Assembly (NCBI RefSeq): GCF_003014485.1
Contig: NZ_PYGA01000007.1
Coordinates: forward strand, 62,001-126,000
Source of the DNA: Murinocardiopsis flavida
Lineage (GTDB): Bacteria > Actinomycetota > Actinomycetes > Streptosporangiales > Streptosporangiaceae
Direction of reading: 5' to 3'
Length of the DNA: 64,000 nucleotides
Shown: piece by piece, positions 26,427 to 34,954 of the stretch
Layout: each line of letters begins with the position of its first letter
Position numbering within the stretch: the stretch's first letter is position 1
Made by a program: the position numbers and the translations under genes
The notes under the pieces: generated by a model
The model's input: the letters and a program-made list of their open reading frames with translations, nothing else
What the model was told of the DNA's origin: nothing
Database searches by the model: none

Positions 26427-27614
26427 TCACAGGACGCGCCGCGCGAGGGGCAGTGAGCGCACGGGCCCGGCGAGTGCGAAGCTCACGGCGACCGCCAGCG
26501 GGGCGCCGAGCGCGAATGCGAGGAACGGCGCCTCCGGCAGGGCGTCCAGCGCGACCGTGAGGCCGGCGATCACCGGCAGGTGCAGGAGGAACACCGTGAA
26601 CGCGTGCCCCGACAGGTAGCGGCCCAGCCGCCCCTGCCGGTCGAAGCGGCGCCGGAACAGGGCGAGGACGCCGAACGCCATGCCGACGCACATGACGGCC
26701 TCCCACAGCGCGTACACGAAGGACGCCCAGTGCCCGCCGCCCAGCATGCCGGGCCCCGCGACGAGGGCGACCGGGAACAGGAGGAGCGTGCCGGCCCCCG
26801 CCGCCGCGAAGCCGATGGTGCCCGCCCGCGCCGGGACGGTGCGGAACCAGTCCCGCTGGTAGGCGAGCGCGCCGAGCGCGAACATGGCGAGGTACTGGGG
26901 CAGGTGCGAGGGGGTCGGGACGTTCAGCAGGCCCGCGCCGAAGGGCAGCCCGATGCGGACCAGATAGGTGAGCAGGGCGAGGGCGCCGACAAAGGCGGCG
27001 ACCGCCCGGAAGGACGGCGGTGCCGTGCGCCGCGGGTCCGCGCCGCGCCCCCACCGTCCCGCCGCGGCCGAGACGGCCGCTGCGGCAAGTGTGAACGCGA
27101 GCAGCACCTCAAGGAACCACAGCGCACCGACGGAGAGGTTGGCCAGGTACACCCGCCAGAGCGGCCCGGAGAGGTCGGCGCCGCTCTTGGCGTCCAGCGC
27201 GGTGATCGGGCTGAGCAGGACGACGTAGCCGGCCAGCGGGAGGAGCAGGCGGCGGAACCGGTCGGCGAGGAAGCCCCCGACGCCCTTGCGGGCCAGGGAC
27301 GCCGGGGTGAAATATCCCGCCAGCAGGAAGAACAGCCCCATGAAGAACGACTGGTCGATGAGGGTGACCAGGGTCAGCACCCCCGTGCTCACCGCGTCGG
27401 GGCCGCCGAAGGACAGCGCCGAATGGTGGAGGACGACCAGGACCGTCAGGACCACCCGGGCGTTGTCGGCGAAGAGCAGCCGTGTCCGGGGGACGGCCGC
27501 GTCGGGCGCGTCCCGTCCCGGCGGGTGCGCCGGTGGACGGCCCGCGTCCGGTGTGGCGGCGCTCGCACCTGCCGCTGTCGGCAGCCGGGCCGCGGGGCCG
27601 TGGCCGCGCGTCAT
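26427..27614 (-). CDS. Acyltransferase-3-family membrane protein
   Basis: A 395-aa polytopic protein with about ten helices. The N-terminal LLFADNARVVLTVLVVLHHSAL contains the paired histidines typical of acyltransferase-3 proteins (OafA/NolL-like), followed by FFMGLFFLLAGYFTPASLARKGVGGFLADRFRRLLLP. Such proteins acylate extracytoplasmic sugars or lipids. The ATG at 27614 overlaps the stop codon of the preceding gene by four bases, so the longer frame is rejected. Substrate unknown. Confidence 0.85.
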   Translation of the reverse strand: MTRGHGPAARLPTAAGASAATPDAGRPPAHPPGRDAPDAAVPRTRLLFADNARVVLTVLVVLHHSALSFGGPDAVSTGVLTLVTLIDQSFFMGLFFLLAGYFTPASLARKGVGGFLADRFRRLLLPLAGYVVLLSPITALDAKSGADLSGPLWRVYLANLSVGALWFLEVLLAFTLAAAAVSAAAGRWGRGADPRRTAPPSFRAVAAFVGALALLTYLVRIGLPFGAGLLNVPTPSHLPQYLAMFALGALAYQRDWFRTVPARAGTIGFAAAGAGTLLLFPVALVAGPGMLGGGHWASFVYALWEAVMCVGMAFGVLALFRRRFDRQGRLGRYLSGHAFTVFLLHLPVIAGLTVALDALPEAPFLAFALGAPLAVAVSFALAGPVRSLPLARRVL

Positions 27615-28009
27615 CCCAGCCACGCGCGGAGCTCGCGCTCCCAGTCGGGATTGTCGGTCTTCTCCAGGAACGCGCGGTGATCGAAGAGCGCGTAGACCTG
27701 GGCGCCTTCGGTGAGGGTGAGCACGATCGGCGCGCCCCACTCCTTCGACCCGCCGCCCAGGAAGCGGCCGTAGAGGCCGGTGAACTCGCGTGCGACCGCC
27801 GTGACCTCGGACCGGTGCACGGTGACGTCGGCGTCGCCGTCCCAGCCGGTGAACACCAGGCGCTCCGGTTTCAGGTGGGCCTCGCCCCGGTGGGGGAAGA
27901 GGACGCGCTGGTCGATGGCCGCGGCGACTTTCGCCGCCGGGCCGGCGGCCCGCAGCTCGTCGGCCGTCGCCGCGATGTAATGGCTCGTACGCAGGATCTG
28001 CTCGCTCAT
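27611..28009 (-). CDS. Conserved small protein of unknown function
   Basis: A 132-aa protein. It begins MSEQILRTSHYIAAT and contains TAVAREFTGLYGRFLGGGSKEWGAPIVL and YALFDHRAFLEKTDNPDWERELRAWLG. The alternating strands suggest a PH- or Tudor-like beta fold, but I cannot name the family. It is translationally coupled (ATGA) to the acyltransferase downstream, hinting at a joint role. Confidence 0.7.
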   Translation of the reverse strand: MSEQILRTSHYIAATADELRAAGPAAKVAAAIDQRVLFPHRGEAHLKPERLVFTGWDGDADVTVHRSEVTAVAREFTGLYGRFLGGGSKEWGAPIVLTLTEGAQVYALFDHRAFLEKTDNPDWERELRAWLG

Positions 28010-28169
28010 GGCCGCGACGCTACGGGCCCGGCCCGCCGCCGGGCATCGTCGCAAAGGCGGCCGGTGCCGATGCGTTGGTCGGCGGCGCCTCATACCAATG
28101 GATGAGCACGCCGCGCGGCGCGGTGCCGCCCGAGCGGCACCGCGGCGGCCCGGTTCGTTGCCCGCGGGC

Positions 28170-28820
28170 TCAGGGCCGGGCGGCCTCGTAGGCGATCAGG
28201 GCGACCTGGACCCGGTTGGTCCGGTCCCACTTGGCGAGGATCTGGCCGACATGGGTCTTGACGGTCGGGACGCTCATCCCGAGCCGGGACGCGATCTCGC
28301 CGTTGGTGAGCCCTTCGCCGATGGCAGCGGCGATGTCGCGCTCGCGCGGGGTGAGCCGCGCCATCAGCCGGTGCGCGGACTCGCGGGGCCCGGAGTCGGA
28401 GTCGACGTGCTCGATGAGCCTGCGGGTGACCGAGGGCGACAGGGTCGGCTCCCCGGCCGCCGCCATGCGTACGGCGTCGATGATCTGCGCCGGGTGGGTG
28501 TCCTTGAGCAGGAACCCGGCGGCGCCGAGCCGCAGGGCCGCCAGGATCGACGCGTCGGTCTGCAAGGTGGTGAGCATGACGACCGCCGGCGGGTCGGGCT
28601 CGGCGAGGACGTACCGGGTGGCGGTGAGGCCGTCGGTGCCCGGCATCCGGATGTCCATGAGCACGACGTCGGGGCGGTGCCGGCGCACGGCGTCCATGAC
28701 GTCGGCGCCGTCGGCGACCGCCGCGACGATCGCGAGGTCGTCCGTTGCGCCGAACATGGTGGTGAGGCTGCCGCGGACGAACGGGTCGTCGTCCACGAGC
28801 AGGACCGTCGTGGCGCTCAC
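28170..28820 (-). CDS. NarL/FixJ-family response regulator
   Basis: A 216-aa regulator. The receiver domain has the acidic pair DDD near residue 10, phosphoacceptor Asp in VVLMDIRMPG, Thr in MLTTL and Lys in FLLKDT. The C-terminal LuxR helix-turn-helix is LTPRERDIAAAIGEGLTNGEIASRLGMSVPTVKTHVGQIL. A GTG at 28820 overlaps the kinase stop by four bases (GTGA); an ATG nine bases further upstream is the alternative. It forms a two-component system with the adjacent kinase. Targets are unknown. Confidence 0.93.
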   Translation of the reverse strand: MSATTVLLVDDDPFVRGSLTTMFGATDDLAIVAAVADGADVMDAVRRHRPDVVLMDIRMPGTDGLTATRYVLAEPDPPAVVMLTTLQTDASILAALRLGAAGFLLKDTHPAQIIDAVRMAAAGEPTLSPSVTRRLIEHVDSDSGPRESAHRLMARLTPRERDIAAAIGEGLTNGEIASRLGMSVPTVKTHVGQILAKWDRTNRVQVALIAYEAARP

Positions 28821-30073
28821 GGCGCCCATGGTAGCCACGCCCACACCCGGTACTCGCCCGCTGCGGTGCGCCCGTACTCGAACCGCCCGCTCGCGAGGCG
28901 CACCCGTTCGGACAGTCCGATCAGTCCCGTGCCCGATCCGGGCACGGGAAGCGCGCCCCGGCCCGCAACGGCGACCGCGTTTCGCACCTCGACCCGGACG
29001 CCCCGCTCGGCATCGCCGGTCACGGTGACGCGGACCGGTTGCGCGGGCGCGTGCTTGCGAGCGTTGGTCAGGGCCTCTTGGACGATGCGGTAGAGGCAGG
29101 CGGCCGTGGCGGGGGCGGGTTCGCCGTCGATCGCGTGCTCGAAGTCGACGGCCTGCCCGCTCCCGTGGTTCTCCGCGACGAGCGCGTGCAGGTCGGTGAC
29201 GCCGTGCCGCGGTTCGGGGAGGGGGTCCTCGGCGTCGGTGGCGCGGAGGACGCCGATGATCGCGCGCAGCTCCACCAGCGAGCGGTGCGCGTTCTCCCGG
29301 ATCGCCTCGGAGCCGCGGGCGATGTCCTCGGCCGGGGAGTCGGGGCGGAAGCCGAGCGCCCCGGCGGCCATGCTCAGCCGGGCCAGCCGGTGCGCCAGCG
29401 TGTCGTGCATCTCGCGGGCGATGGCCTCGCGCTCCCTGCGGCGGGCCCGCTCCGCGATGAGCCGCTGCTCCGACTCCGCGCGCACGGCCCGCTCGCGCAG
29501 CGACACCACCAACTGCCGTCGGGCGCGCAGCGCGAGGCCCCAACCCACGCACAGCAGGCACACCAGTGCGGTGGTCCCCGAAGCGCTCCAGTACACGGCG
29601 CCGGACAGCGCCGGATCGAGGGCGAACTGGGCGAAGGCCGAGGCCACGGCGAGGCCCGCGGCGGCCAGCGCCGTACCCGCCCGCCGGTGGACCGCCACGG
29701 TGAACAGCGCGATCGCGCTCGGCCCCGCCACGACGGGGAACCACACCGAGGCGACGATCAGCACGACGGCGAGCGCCACCGGGACGCGCCGGCGCCACCA
29801 CATGGCGGCGCACGCCGCGACCAGTACGGCGCCGGCGGCTTCGGGCGCCGCGGGCCCGCCACCGCTCTGCGGGCCGATGAACCACACGAGCCCGGCCGCC
29901 GCGCTGAGCAGCACGCACAGCGCGTCGACCGCGATGTCGCGCGCTGTCCGCCGCGGCGCCGCACCGGAACGGCCCTGCCGCGGTGTGAGCAGTCCCGGGA
30001 GCAGGCCCGGGTGGTCGATCCCCGGGCCGCCGGTGTGCTCCGCCGCCGCGCCCGCCGGCACCCGACCGTCCAC
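28817..30073 (-). CDS. NarL-type sensor histidine kinase
   Basis: A 418-aa HisKA_3 kinase. Five or six membrane helices fill residues 45-190, with little extracellular loop, so it may sense a membrane signal. The phosphorylated His is in AIAREMHDTLAHRLARLSM; the ATPase domain has the N box EALTNARKHAP and G box GTGLIGLSERVRLASG. The GTG at 30073 sits six bases after GGAGGGGGA; another GTG six bases upstream is too close to that site. It is the first gene of the kinase-regulator operon. Confidence 0.92.
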   Translation of the reverse strand: MDGRVPAGAAAEHTGGPGIDHPGLLPGLLTPRQGRSGAAPRRTARDIAVDALCVLLSAAAGLVWFIGPQSGGGPAAPEAAGAVLVAACAAMWWRRRVPVALAVVLIVASVWFPVVAGPSAIALFTVAVHRRAGTALAAAGLAVASAFAQFALDPALSGAVYWSASGTTALVCLLCVGWGLALRARRQLVVSLRERAVRAESEQRLIAERARRREREAIAREMHDTLAHRLARLSMAAGALGFRPDSPAEDIARGSEAIRENAHRSLVELRAIIGVLRATDAEDPLPEPRHGVTDLHALVAENHGSGQAVDFEHAIDGEPAPATAACLYRIVQEALTNARKHAPAQPVRVTVTGDAERGVRVEVRNAVAVAGRGALPVPGSGTGLIGLSERVRLASGRFEYGRTAAGEYRVWAWLPWAP

Positions 30074-30220
30074 GCGCACTCCCCCTCCAGTCGCCGCCGC
30101 CCCTCCCCCCAGGGTCCCCCAGAAAAACCCCCGCCCCGCCCCACACCGCCACCCGCGCCCCCACCGAGCCCCGGACGCCCGCAGCCCCGCGACGTCCCGA
30201 CCGGCCCGCCCCGCACTCGG

Positions 30221-30325
30221 GTCGGGGGCGCCCTGGCGAACCTGCGGCGGCTGCGGCCTCTGATCACCGCCGATCTCGACGCCTACGACCGCATCATCGG
30301 TCTGCTCGCCCCGGCCCCCCAGTAG
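30221..30325 (+). pseudogene. Possible 3' remnant of a deleted gene
   Basis: The last 34 codons before a TAG at 30323 read VGGALANLRRLRPLITADLD and continue AYDRIIGLLAPAPQ, with strong third-position G/C. This composition differs from the Arg/Pro/Ala junk seen in other unused frames. No start codon with a ribosome site precedes it and the upstream sequence is proline-rich low complexity. It may be the tail of a gene lost by deletion, or a very short gene. Confidence 0.3.
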
Positions 30326-30355
30326 CGGGCCTCGCCGTGGCGGGGGCGGGTGGTC

Positions 30356-30385
30356 TTGTCCGAGGGTGGGCGGGGGTCGTAGTTT
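30356..30385 (+). promoter_or_regulatory. Candidate promoter of the acyl-CoA ligase
   Basis: TTGTCC and TAGTTT are separated by 18 bases, about 65 bases before the ATG. It resembles the housekeeping sigma pattern (TTGACn/TAnnnT) but is judged by eye only. Confidence 0.3.
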
Positions 30386-30451
30386 CTTGGCACCGGGCCG
30401 ACCCGCAGGTGCCGCGGGCCCGACACCGCTGCCGTAGGGAGAGCACACGCC

Positions 30452-32023
30452 ATGGAAACCGCACTGACGCCCCTGGAGTTCGCCCGGCGCACACGCAGGC
30501 TGCACCCGCGGCGCAAAGCGGTCGTCGACGGCGACCTCCGCCTCACCTACGAGCAGTTCTTCGACCGCTGCGACCGCTGGTCGGCGGCGTTGCAGGGCAT
30601 GGGGGTCGCCAAGGGCGACCGGGTCGCCTACATCGCCCCGAACACGCACGCCCAGCTCGAATCCTTCTACGCGGTCCCGCAGCTCGGCGCGGTGCTGGTC
30701 CCGGTGAACTTCCGGCTGACCGCCGACGACTTCGCCTACATCGTCGGCCACTCCGGCGCGAAGGTCGTGTGCGCGCACGCCGACCAGCTCGACGCCGTCG
30801 ACTCCGTCCGCGACCGGATGCCCGGTGTCGAGCGGTTCGTCGCGCTCACGGGCGCCCACGACGGCTGGGAGGACTACGAGGCCCTGGTCGCGGCGGCGCC
30901 GCGGGAGTTCGAGCGGCCCGACATCGCCGAGACCGACCTCCTCACCATCAACTACACCAGCGGCACCACCGCACGCCCCAAAGGCGTGATGATCACCCAC
31001 CGCAACGCCTACCTGAACACCGTCGGCACCCTGCTGCACCTGCGCATGGACGTCGGCGACCGGTACCTGTGGACGCTGCCCATGTTCCACGCCAACGGCT
31101 GGACCTACACCTGGACGGTCACGGCGGCCGCCGCCACCCACGTCTGCCTGCCCGCCGTCGACCCGGCCCGGGTGTTCGAGCTCATCCGCGCCGAACGCGT
31201 GACCTGGCTCTGCGCGGCCCCCACCGTCCTGATCATGCTCGCCAACGCCACCGCGGAGGCCAGGGGCGCCCCCGCGCCGGGCGTGCACGTCGTCACGGCC
31301 GGCGCCTCGCCAGCGGCCGCGACCATCGAGCGCCTGGAGGACGGTTTCGGCTGGACGGTGACCCATGTGTACGGGCTCACCGAGACCGCCCCGTTCATCA
31401 CGGTGTGCGAGCCCCGCCCGGAGCACGAGGGGATGGACGCGCGCGAGCGCGGCGTCCTCAAGGCGCGCCAAGGGGTCGAGCTGATCACCTCGGGCGCGCT
31501 CGCGGTGCTGGGCGCCGACGGCGCCGAGGTCCCCTGGGACGGGGCGACCGTCGGCGAGATCGCGGTGCGCGGCAACGTCGTCATGGCCGGCTACTACCGC
31601 GACCCCGATGCCACCGCCCAGGTCATGGGCGACGGCTGGTTCCACACCGGCGACGCGGCCGTCACCCACCCCGACGGGTTCGTGGAGATCCAGGACCGCC
31701 TCAAGGACGTCATCATCTCCGGCGGTGAGAACATCTCCTCCGTCGAGGTCGAGGGGGTCCTCCTGCGCCACCCCGCCGTCCAGGAGGCCGCGGTCGTCGG
31801 CGTGCCCCACGAGCGGTGGGGGGAGACCCCGAAGGCGTCCGTGGTCCTGCGCGAGGACGCCGACGCGACGGCGGCCGACCTCATCGCCTTCGCGCGCGGC
31901 CACCTGGCCCACTTCAAGGCGCCCACCCAGGTCGAGTTCGTGGCGCAGCTACCGAAGACCGCCACCGGCAAGATCCAGAAGTTCGTCCTGCGCGGCGGCG
32001 CGTCGGCGGTCGCGCGCCAGTGA
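30452..32023 (+). CDS. Acyl-CoA synthetase (AMP-forming)
   Basis: A 523-aa ANL-superfamily ligase that forms an acyl-AMP and then an acyl-CoA thioester. The P-loop-like motif is NYTSGTTARPKGVM, motif II is HVYGLTETAPF, the hinge is GWFHTGDAAVTHPDGFVEIQDRLKD, and the catalytic Lys is in PKTATGKIQK. The WTLPMFHANGW segment is typical of medium- or long-chain fatty-acyl-CoA ligases. The start has a GGGAGAG site. It is monocistronic, with a terminator shared with the convergent ABC operon. Confidence 0.93.
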   Translation: METALTPLEFARRTRRLHPRRKAVVDGDLRLTYEQFFDRCDRWSAALQGMGVAKGDRVAYIAPNTHAQLESFYAVPQLGAVLVPVNFRLTADDFAYIVGHSGAKVVCAHADQLDAVDSVRDRMPGVERFVALTGAHDGWEDYEALVAAAPREFERPDIAETDLLTINYTSGTTARPKGVMITHRNAYLNTVGTLLHLRMDVGDRYLWTLPMFHANGWTYTWTVTAAAATHVCLPAVDPARVFELIRAERVTWLCAAPTVLIMLANATAEARGAPAPGVHVVTAGASPAAATIERLEDGFGWTVTHVYGLTETAPFITVCEPRPEHEGMDARERGVLKARQGVELITSGALAVLGADGAEVPWDGATVGEIAVRGNVVMAGYYRDPDATAQVMGDGWFHTGDAAVTHPDGFVEIQDRLKDVIISGGENISSVEVEGVLLRHPAVQEAAVVGVPHERWGETPKASVVLREDADATAADLIAFARGHLAHFKAPTQVEFVAQLPKTATGKIQKFVLRGGASAVARQ

Positions 32024-32036
32024 CCCGCGCCCGGCC

Positions 32037-32084
32037 CCGGGGCGCGCCCGCCCGGCGCCGTTCGCGGGCGGGCGCGGGCCCCGG
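32037..32084. terminator. Bidirectional hairpin, ligase / ABC operon
   Basis: A 12-bp perfect stem CGCGCCCGCCCG/CGGGCGGGCGCG, extended by CCGGGG/CCCCGG past a two-base bulge, lies between two converging genes. It has no T-tract. Confidence 0.6.
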
Positions 32085-32093
32085 GAGCAGTCC

Positions 32094-33206
32094 TTAGTCG
32101 CCCTGGTCCTGCTTCCAGGACGCCGCTTCCTCGCGGACCGCGTCGGCGTCGAACTTGTTGTAGGAGTCGGCCAGGGAGTAGTCGAGGATGCCGTCGTCGG
32201 CGAGGTCGACCTTCGACGGGATGATCTTGTAGCGGGCGAAGAGCTCCATGGTCTCGTCCATGTCCGCGGCCTCCTGCACGCCGAACCTGCCGTCGGGGCC
32301 CTCGCCGCCGGTGGCCTTCAGCCGCGCCGACACGATCCGCACGGACTGCTTCAGCGCCTCCTCGTCCGACATCTCCGCGGACTTGGACTGCGGGAACTCC
32401 GCCCAGTGCATCTCGATGGCGGCCTCGGGGTTCTCCTCGGCGAACACCATCGACTTGAAGAACGCCCGCGCCAGCCCGGCCACGTCGTCCGGCCGGTTCT
32501 CGATGGACTCCTTGGCGACGACGAGCGCCGAGGTCCCCGTGATGTCGTTGATCGGACTGGGGATGTCGCGGAACTCGCCGTCGAGGAGGTCGGCGATGAC
32601 CACGTTGGGCCCGTCGTAGCCGGAGTAGGCGTCGATGTCGCCGCTGCGCATGGCATCGGCGGCCTGCGCCCCGTAGCCGACCGGCAGGTACTCCACGTCG
32701 GACTCCGGTGCCAGCCCGGCCTCGCCGACGACGGCCTTGGCGTTGAGCGCGGTCGCCGACGCGAGGCTGTTCGCGCCCACGGTCTTGCCGGCCAGGTCCG
32801 CCGGCTCCTTGATGGCGCTGTCCTCGGGGACCACGACCCGGAACATGTTGCCGTTCGTCAGGCCGATGACGGCGAGCCCGTCGTCCTTCGCGGCCGCCGC
32901 TGCGGCGGCGCCGGTGGAGGCGTAGGTCATGAACGCCTGGCCGGTCGCGACGGCCTGCACGGCGGACAGCGCGTTGTCGACCGGTTGGACGGTGACGTCG
33001 AGCTTCTCGTCGTCGAAGTAGCCCGCCTGGATCGGCACCGAGGTGTAGGACGCGGTGGTCGCGGTCAGCGACTTGTCGGGGACGACGAGGGTCACCGGGG
33101 TGCCGCCGCCGGAACCGGCGCCGCCGCAGCCCCCCGCGGCGAGGACGAGGGCGAACGCGGCACCGGCGACGGATGCGCTTCGGATACGGGATCGGACAGC
33201 GGGCAT
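32094..33206 (-). CDS. ABC transporter substrate-binding lipoprotein, NMT1/SsuA-like
   Basis: A 370-aa lipoprotein with signal peptide and lipobox AGGC (Cys27). Mature sequence VTLVVPDKSLTATTASYTSVPIQAGYFDDEKLDVTVQPV and ATGQAFMTYASTGAAA follow the NMT1/THI5-like periplasmic binding fold used for taurine, nitrate, pyrimidine or aromatic acid uptake. The ATG at 33206 has GGTGG six bases upstream. It is the last gene of a permease/ATPase/dipeptidase run. The substrate is unknown; the M19 dipeptidase neighbour hints at peptide-like or N-acyl compounds. Confidence 0.88.
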   Translation of the reverse strand: MPAVRSRIRSASVAGAAFALVLAAGGCGGAGSGGGTPVTLVVPDKSLTATTASYTSVPIQAGYFDDEKLDVTVQPVDNALSAVQAVATGQAFMTYASTGAAAAAAAKDDGLAVIGLTNGNMFRVVVPEDSAIKEPADLAGKTVGANSLASATALNAKAVVGEAGLAPESDVEYLPVGYGAQAADAMRSGDIDAYSGYDGPNVVIADLLDGEFRDIPSPINDITGTSALVVAKESIENRPDDVAGLARAFFKSMVFAEENPEAAIEMHWAEFPQSKSAEMSDEEALKQSVRIVSARLKATGGEGPDGRFGVQEAADMDETMELFARYKIIPSKVDLADDGILDYSLADSYNKFDADAVREEAASWKQDQGD

Positions 33207-33266
33207 TGGTACCACCAGGGTCGTGTCGGGAAGGGGTGCGAAGGCAGCCCCGGAAGGGCCGGGCCC

Positions 33267-34127
33267 TCAGCGGTTGCGGCGCACGAACCGCTCGGCCAGG
33301 GTGAGCAGGCCGTAGAGGGCCAGCCCGAACAGGGAGAGGACGACGAGCATGGCGTAGGTCCCCGCGACCTCCCCGGTCGTGGTGAACTGCTGGATCGCGT
33401 AGCCGATGCCGACCCGCGCCGCCACGAACTCCCCGACGATCGCGCCGATCAGGGCGAGCACGGCCGCGCTGTTCAGGGCCGGGAAGATGAACACGAGCGC
33501 GTTGGGGATGCGCAGATAGCACAGCTCCTGCCAGCGGCTGGCCCGCAGCGAGCGGAACAGGTTGACCTCGTCGTCGGAGACCTCGGTGAGGCCGGCGATG
33601 GTGTTGGTCAGGACCGGGAAGAAGGCCAGCAGCGCCGCGAGGACGATCTTGGGCATGAGGTCGTAGCCGAACGCCGCCACGATCAGCGGGGCGATGGCGA
33701 CCTTCGGGAAGGTCTGGGAGACCAGGATGTATGGGTAGACCGCGGTGCGCACGATCGGCGAGAACGCGAACGCCGACCCGATGACGATCGCGGCCGCCAC
33801 CGCGATCGCGAAGCCGGCCACGGTCTCCTGAGCCGTCGCGGCCAGGTGGGGCCACAGCGAACCGTCGCCCACCATCCGGACCAGTGCGGCGAACACGTCC
33901 GCCGGGGGCGCCAGGATCAGTGGCGAGACGACGTGGAAGGCCGTGGCGCCCTGCCAGGCGCCGATGAGGACGACGAAGATCGCCGCCGCCAGCACCGCCG
34001 AGCGGATCCGCAGGGAGCCGGGCCCGCCCCGCCCGCCCCGCCCGGCCGCGCCCGACGGCGCCTCGGCCGCCTCGGGCGACCCGGTCGCGGCGGTGCTCCT
34101 CGTGGTGCCTTTCGTGGTGCTCTTCAT
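33267..34127 (-). CDS. ABC transporter permease, SsuC/TauC-like
   Basis: A 286-aa BPD-type permease with about six helices after a 40-residue Gly/Ala-rich cytoplasmic head. The coupling EAA-type loop is NLFRSLRASRWQELCYLRIPNALVFIFPAL, typical of nitrate/sulfonate/taurine importers. The ATG overlaps the ATPase stop by four bases (ATGA). It works with the ATPase upstream and the lipoprotein downstream as one importer. Confidence 0.92.
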   Translation of the reverse strand: MKSTTKGTTRSTAATGSPEAAEAPSGAAGRGGRGGPGSLRIRSAVLAAAIFVVLIGAWQGATAFHVVSPLILAPPADVFAALVRMVGDGSLWPHLAATAQETVAGFAIAVAAAIVIGSAFAFSPIVRTAVYPYILVSQTFPKVAIAPLIVAAFGYDLMPKIVLAALLAFFPVLTNTIAGLTEVSDDEVNLFRSLRASRWQELCYLRIPNALVFIFPALNSAAVLALIGAIVGEFVAARVGIGYAIQQFTTTGEVAGTYAMLVVLSLFGLALYGLLTLAERFVRRNR

Positions 34128-34954
34128 CGCCCGGCCCCTTCCTGTCGGGATGCGGTCCCGACACCGCGCGCGTCGTCCAGCACCGAGCGGACGTCGCGGA
34201 TCACGTCGTAGAACTCCGGTGCGTTGCGGAGCGCGCGCGGGCGCGGCCGCGGCAGGCCGATCGGCACGACGTCGTGGATGCGGCCGGGCCGGGCGCTCAT
34301 GACGACGACCCGGTCCGAGAGGAACACGGCCTCGGAGATGCTGTGGGTCACGAACACCACCGTCTTGGGCTCCTGCTGCCAGACGGTGAGCAGTTCGTCG
34401 TTGAGGTCCTCCCGGGTGAACTCGTCCAGCGCGCCGAACGGCTCGTCCATGAGCAGCAGGGACGGGCGGCTCACCAGGGACCGCGCGATGGCGACGCGCT
34501 GCTCCATCCCGCCCGACAGCTCGCGGGGGAAGTGCCGCTCGAACCCGTCGAGGCCCATGAGCCCGAGCAGTTCGGTCGCGCGCCGCCGGCCGGCGTCGTC
34601 GAGCGTCCCGCTGATGGTCAGCGGGAGGCAGACGTTGTCGATGACGTTGCGCCACCGCAGCAGGGTGGGCTTCTGGAAGCTGACGGCGACCTGCGGGAGC
34701 GGTGCGCTGACCGGCTCGCCGTCGACCCGGACGTCGCCCGTGCTGGTCTCCAGCAGCCCGGCGACCAGCTTGAGCAGGGTGGACTTGCCGCACCCGCTCG
34801 GCCCGATGAGGGAGACGAACTCGCCCGCGCCGATCTCCAGGTGGGCGTCCTCCAGCGCGTGCACGGCGCGGGACCTGGTGTGGAAGGTCTTGGCGACCCC
34901 GTTGACGGTGATGGCGGCGGGTGCGACCGCCGCGGCTCCGGTCGGCGCGCCCAT
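34124..34954 (-). CDS. ABC transporter ATP-binding protein, SsuB/TauB-like
   Basis: A 276-aa ATPase. Walker A GPSGCGKST at about 51-59, Q-loop VSFQKP, signature LSGGMEQRVAIARSL, Walker B LLLMDEPFGALDE and H-loop VTHSISEA are all complete. The group is the nitrate/sulfonate type. Its ATG shares one base with the dipeptidase stop codon, so translation is coupled to the enzyme upstream. Confidence 0.94.
   Translation of the reverse strand: MGAPTGAAAVAPAAITVNGVAKTFHTRSRAVHALEDAHLEIGAGEFVSLIGPSGCGKSTLLKLVAGLLETSTGDVRVDGEPVSAPLPQVAVSFQKPTLLRWRNVIDNVCLPLTISGTLDDAGRRRATELLGLMGLDGFERHFPRELSGGMEQRVAIARSLVSRPSLLLMDEPFGALDEFTREDLNDELLTVWQQEPKTVVFVTHSISEAVFLSDRVVVMSARPGRIHDVVPIGLPRPRPRALRNAPEFYDVIRDVRSVLDDARGVGTASRQEGAGR

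Larger units (their letters stand above)
30074..30451. other. Divergent intergenic region, kinase / acyl-CoA ligase
   Basis: About 380 bases. The part 30095-30180 is an unusually C-rich, Pro-coding-like low-complexity stretch on the plus strand. From 30221 to 30325 a short plus-strand stretch looks like the end of a lost gene, and a possible promoter for the ligase follows. The kinase promoter must also lie here. Confidence 0.5.

Noticed and set aside
22116-28009. Secondary metabolite gene cluster around the P450
   Set aside because: No polyketide, peptide synthetase, terpene or RiPP core enzyme is present; P450, MFS and acyltransferase alone are not enough.
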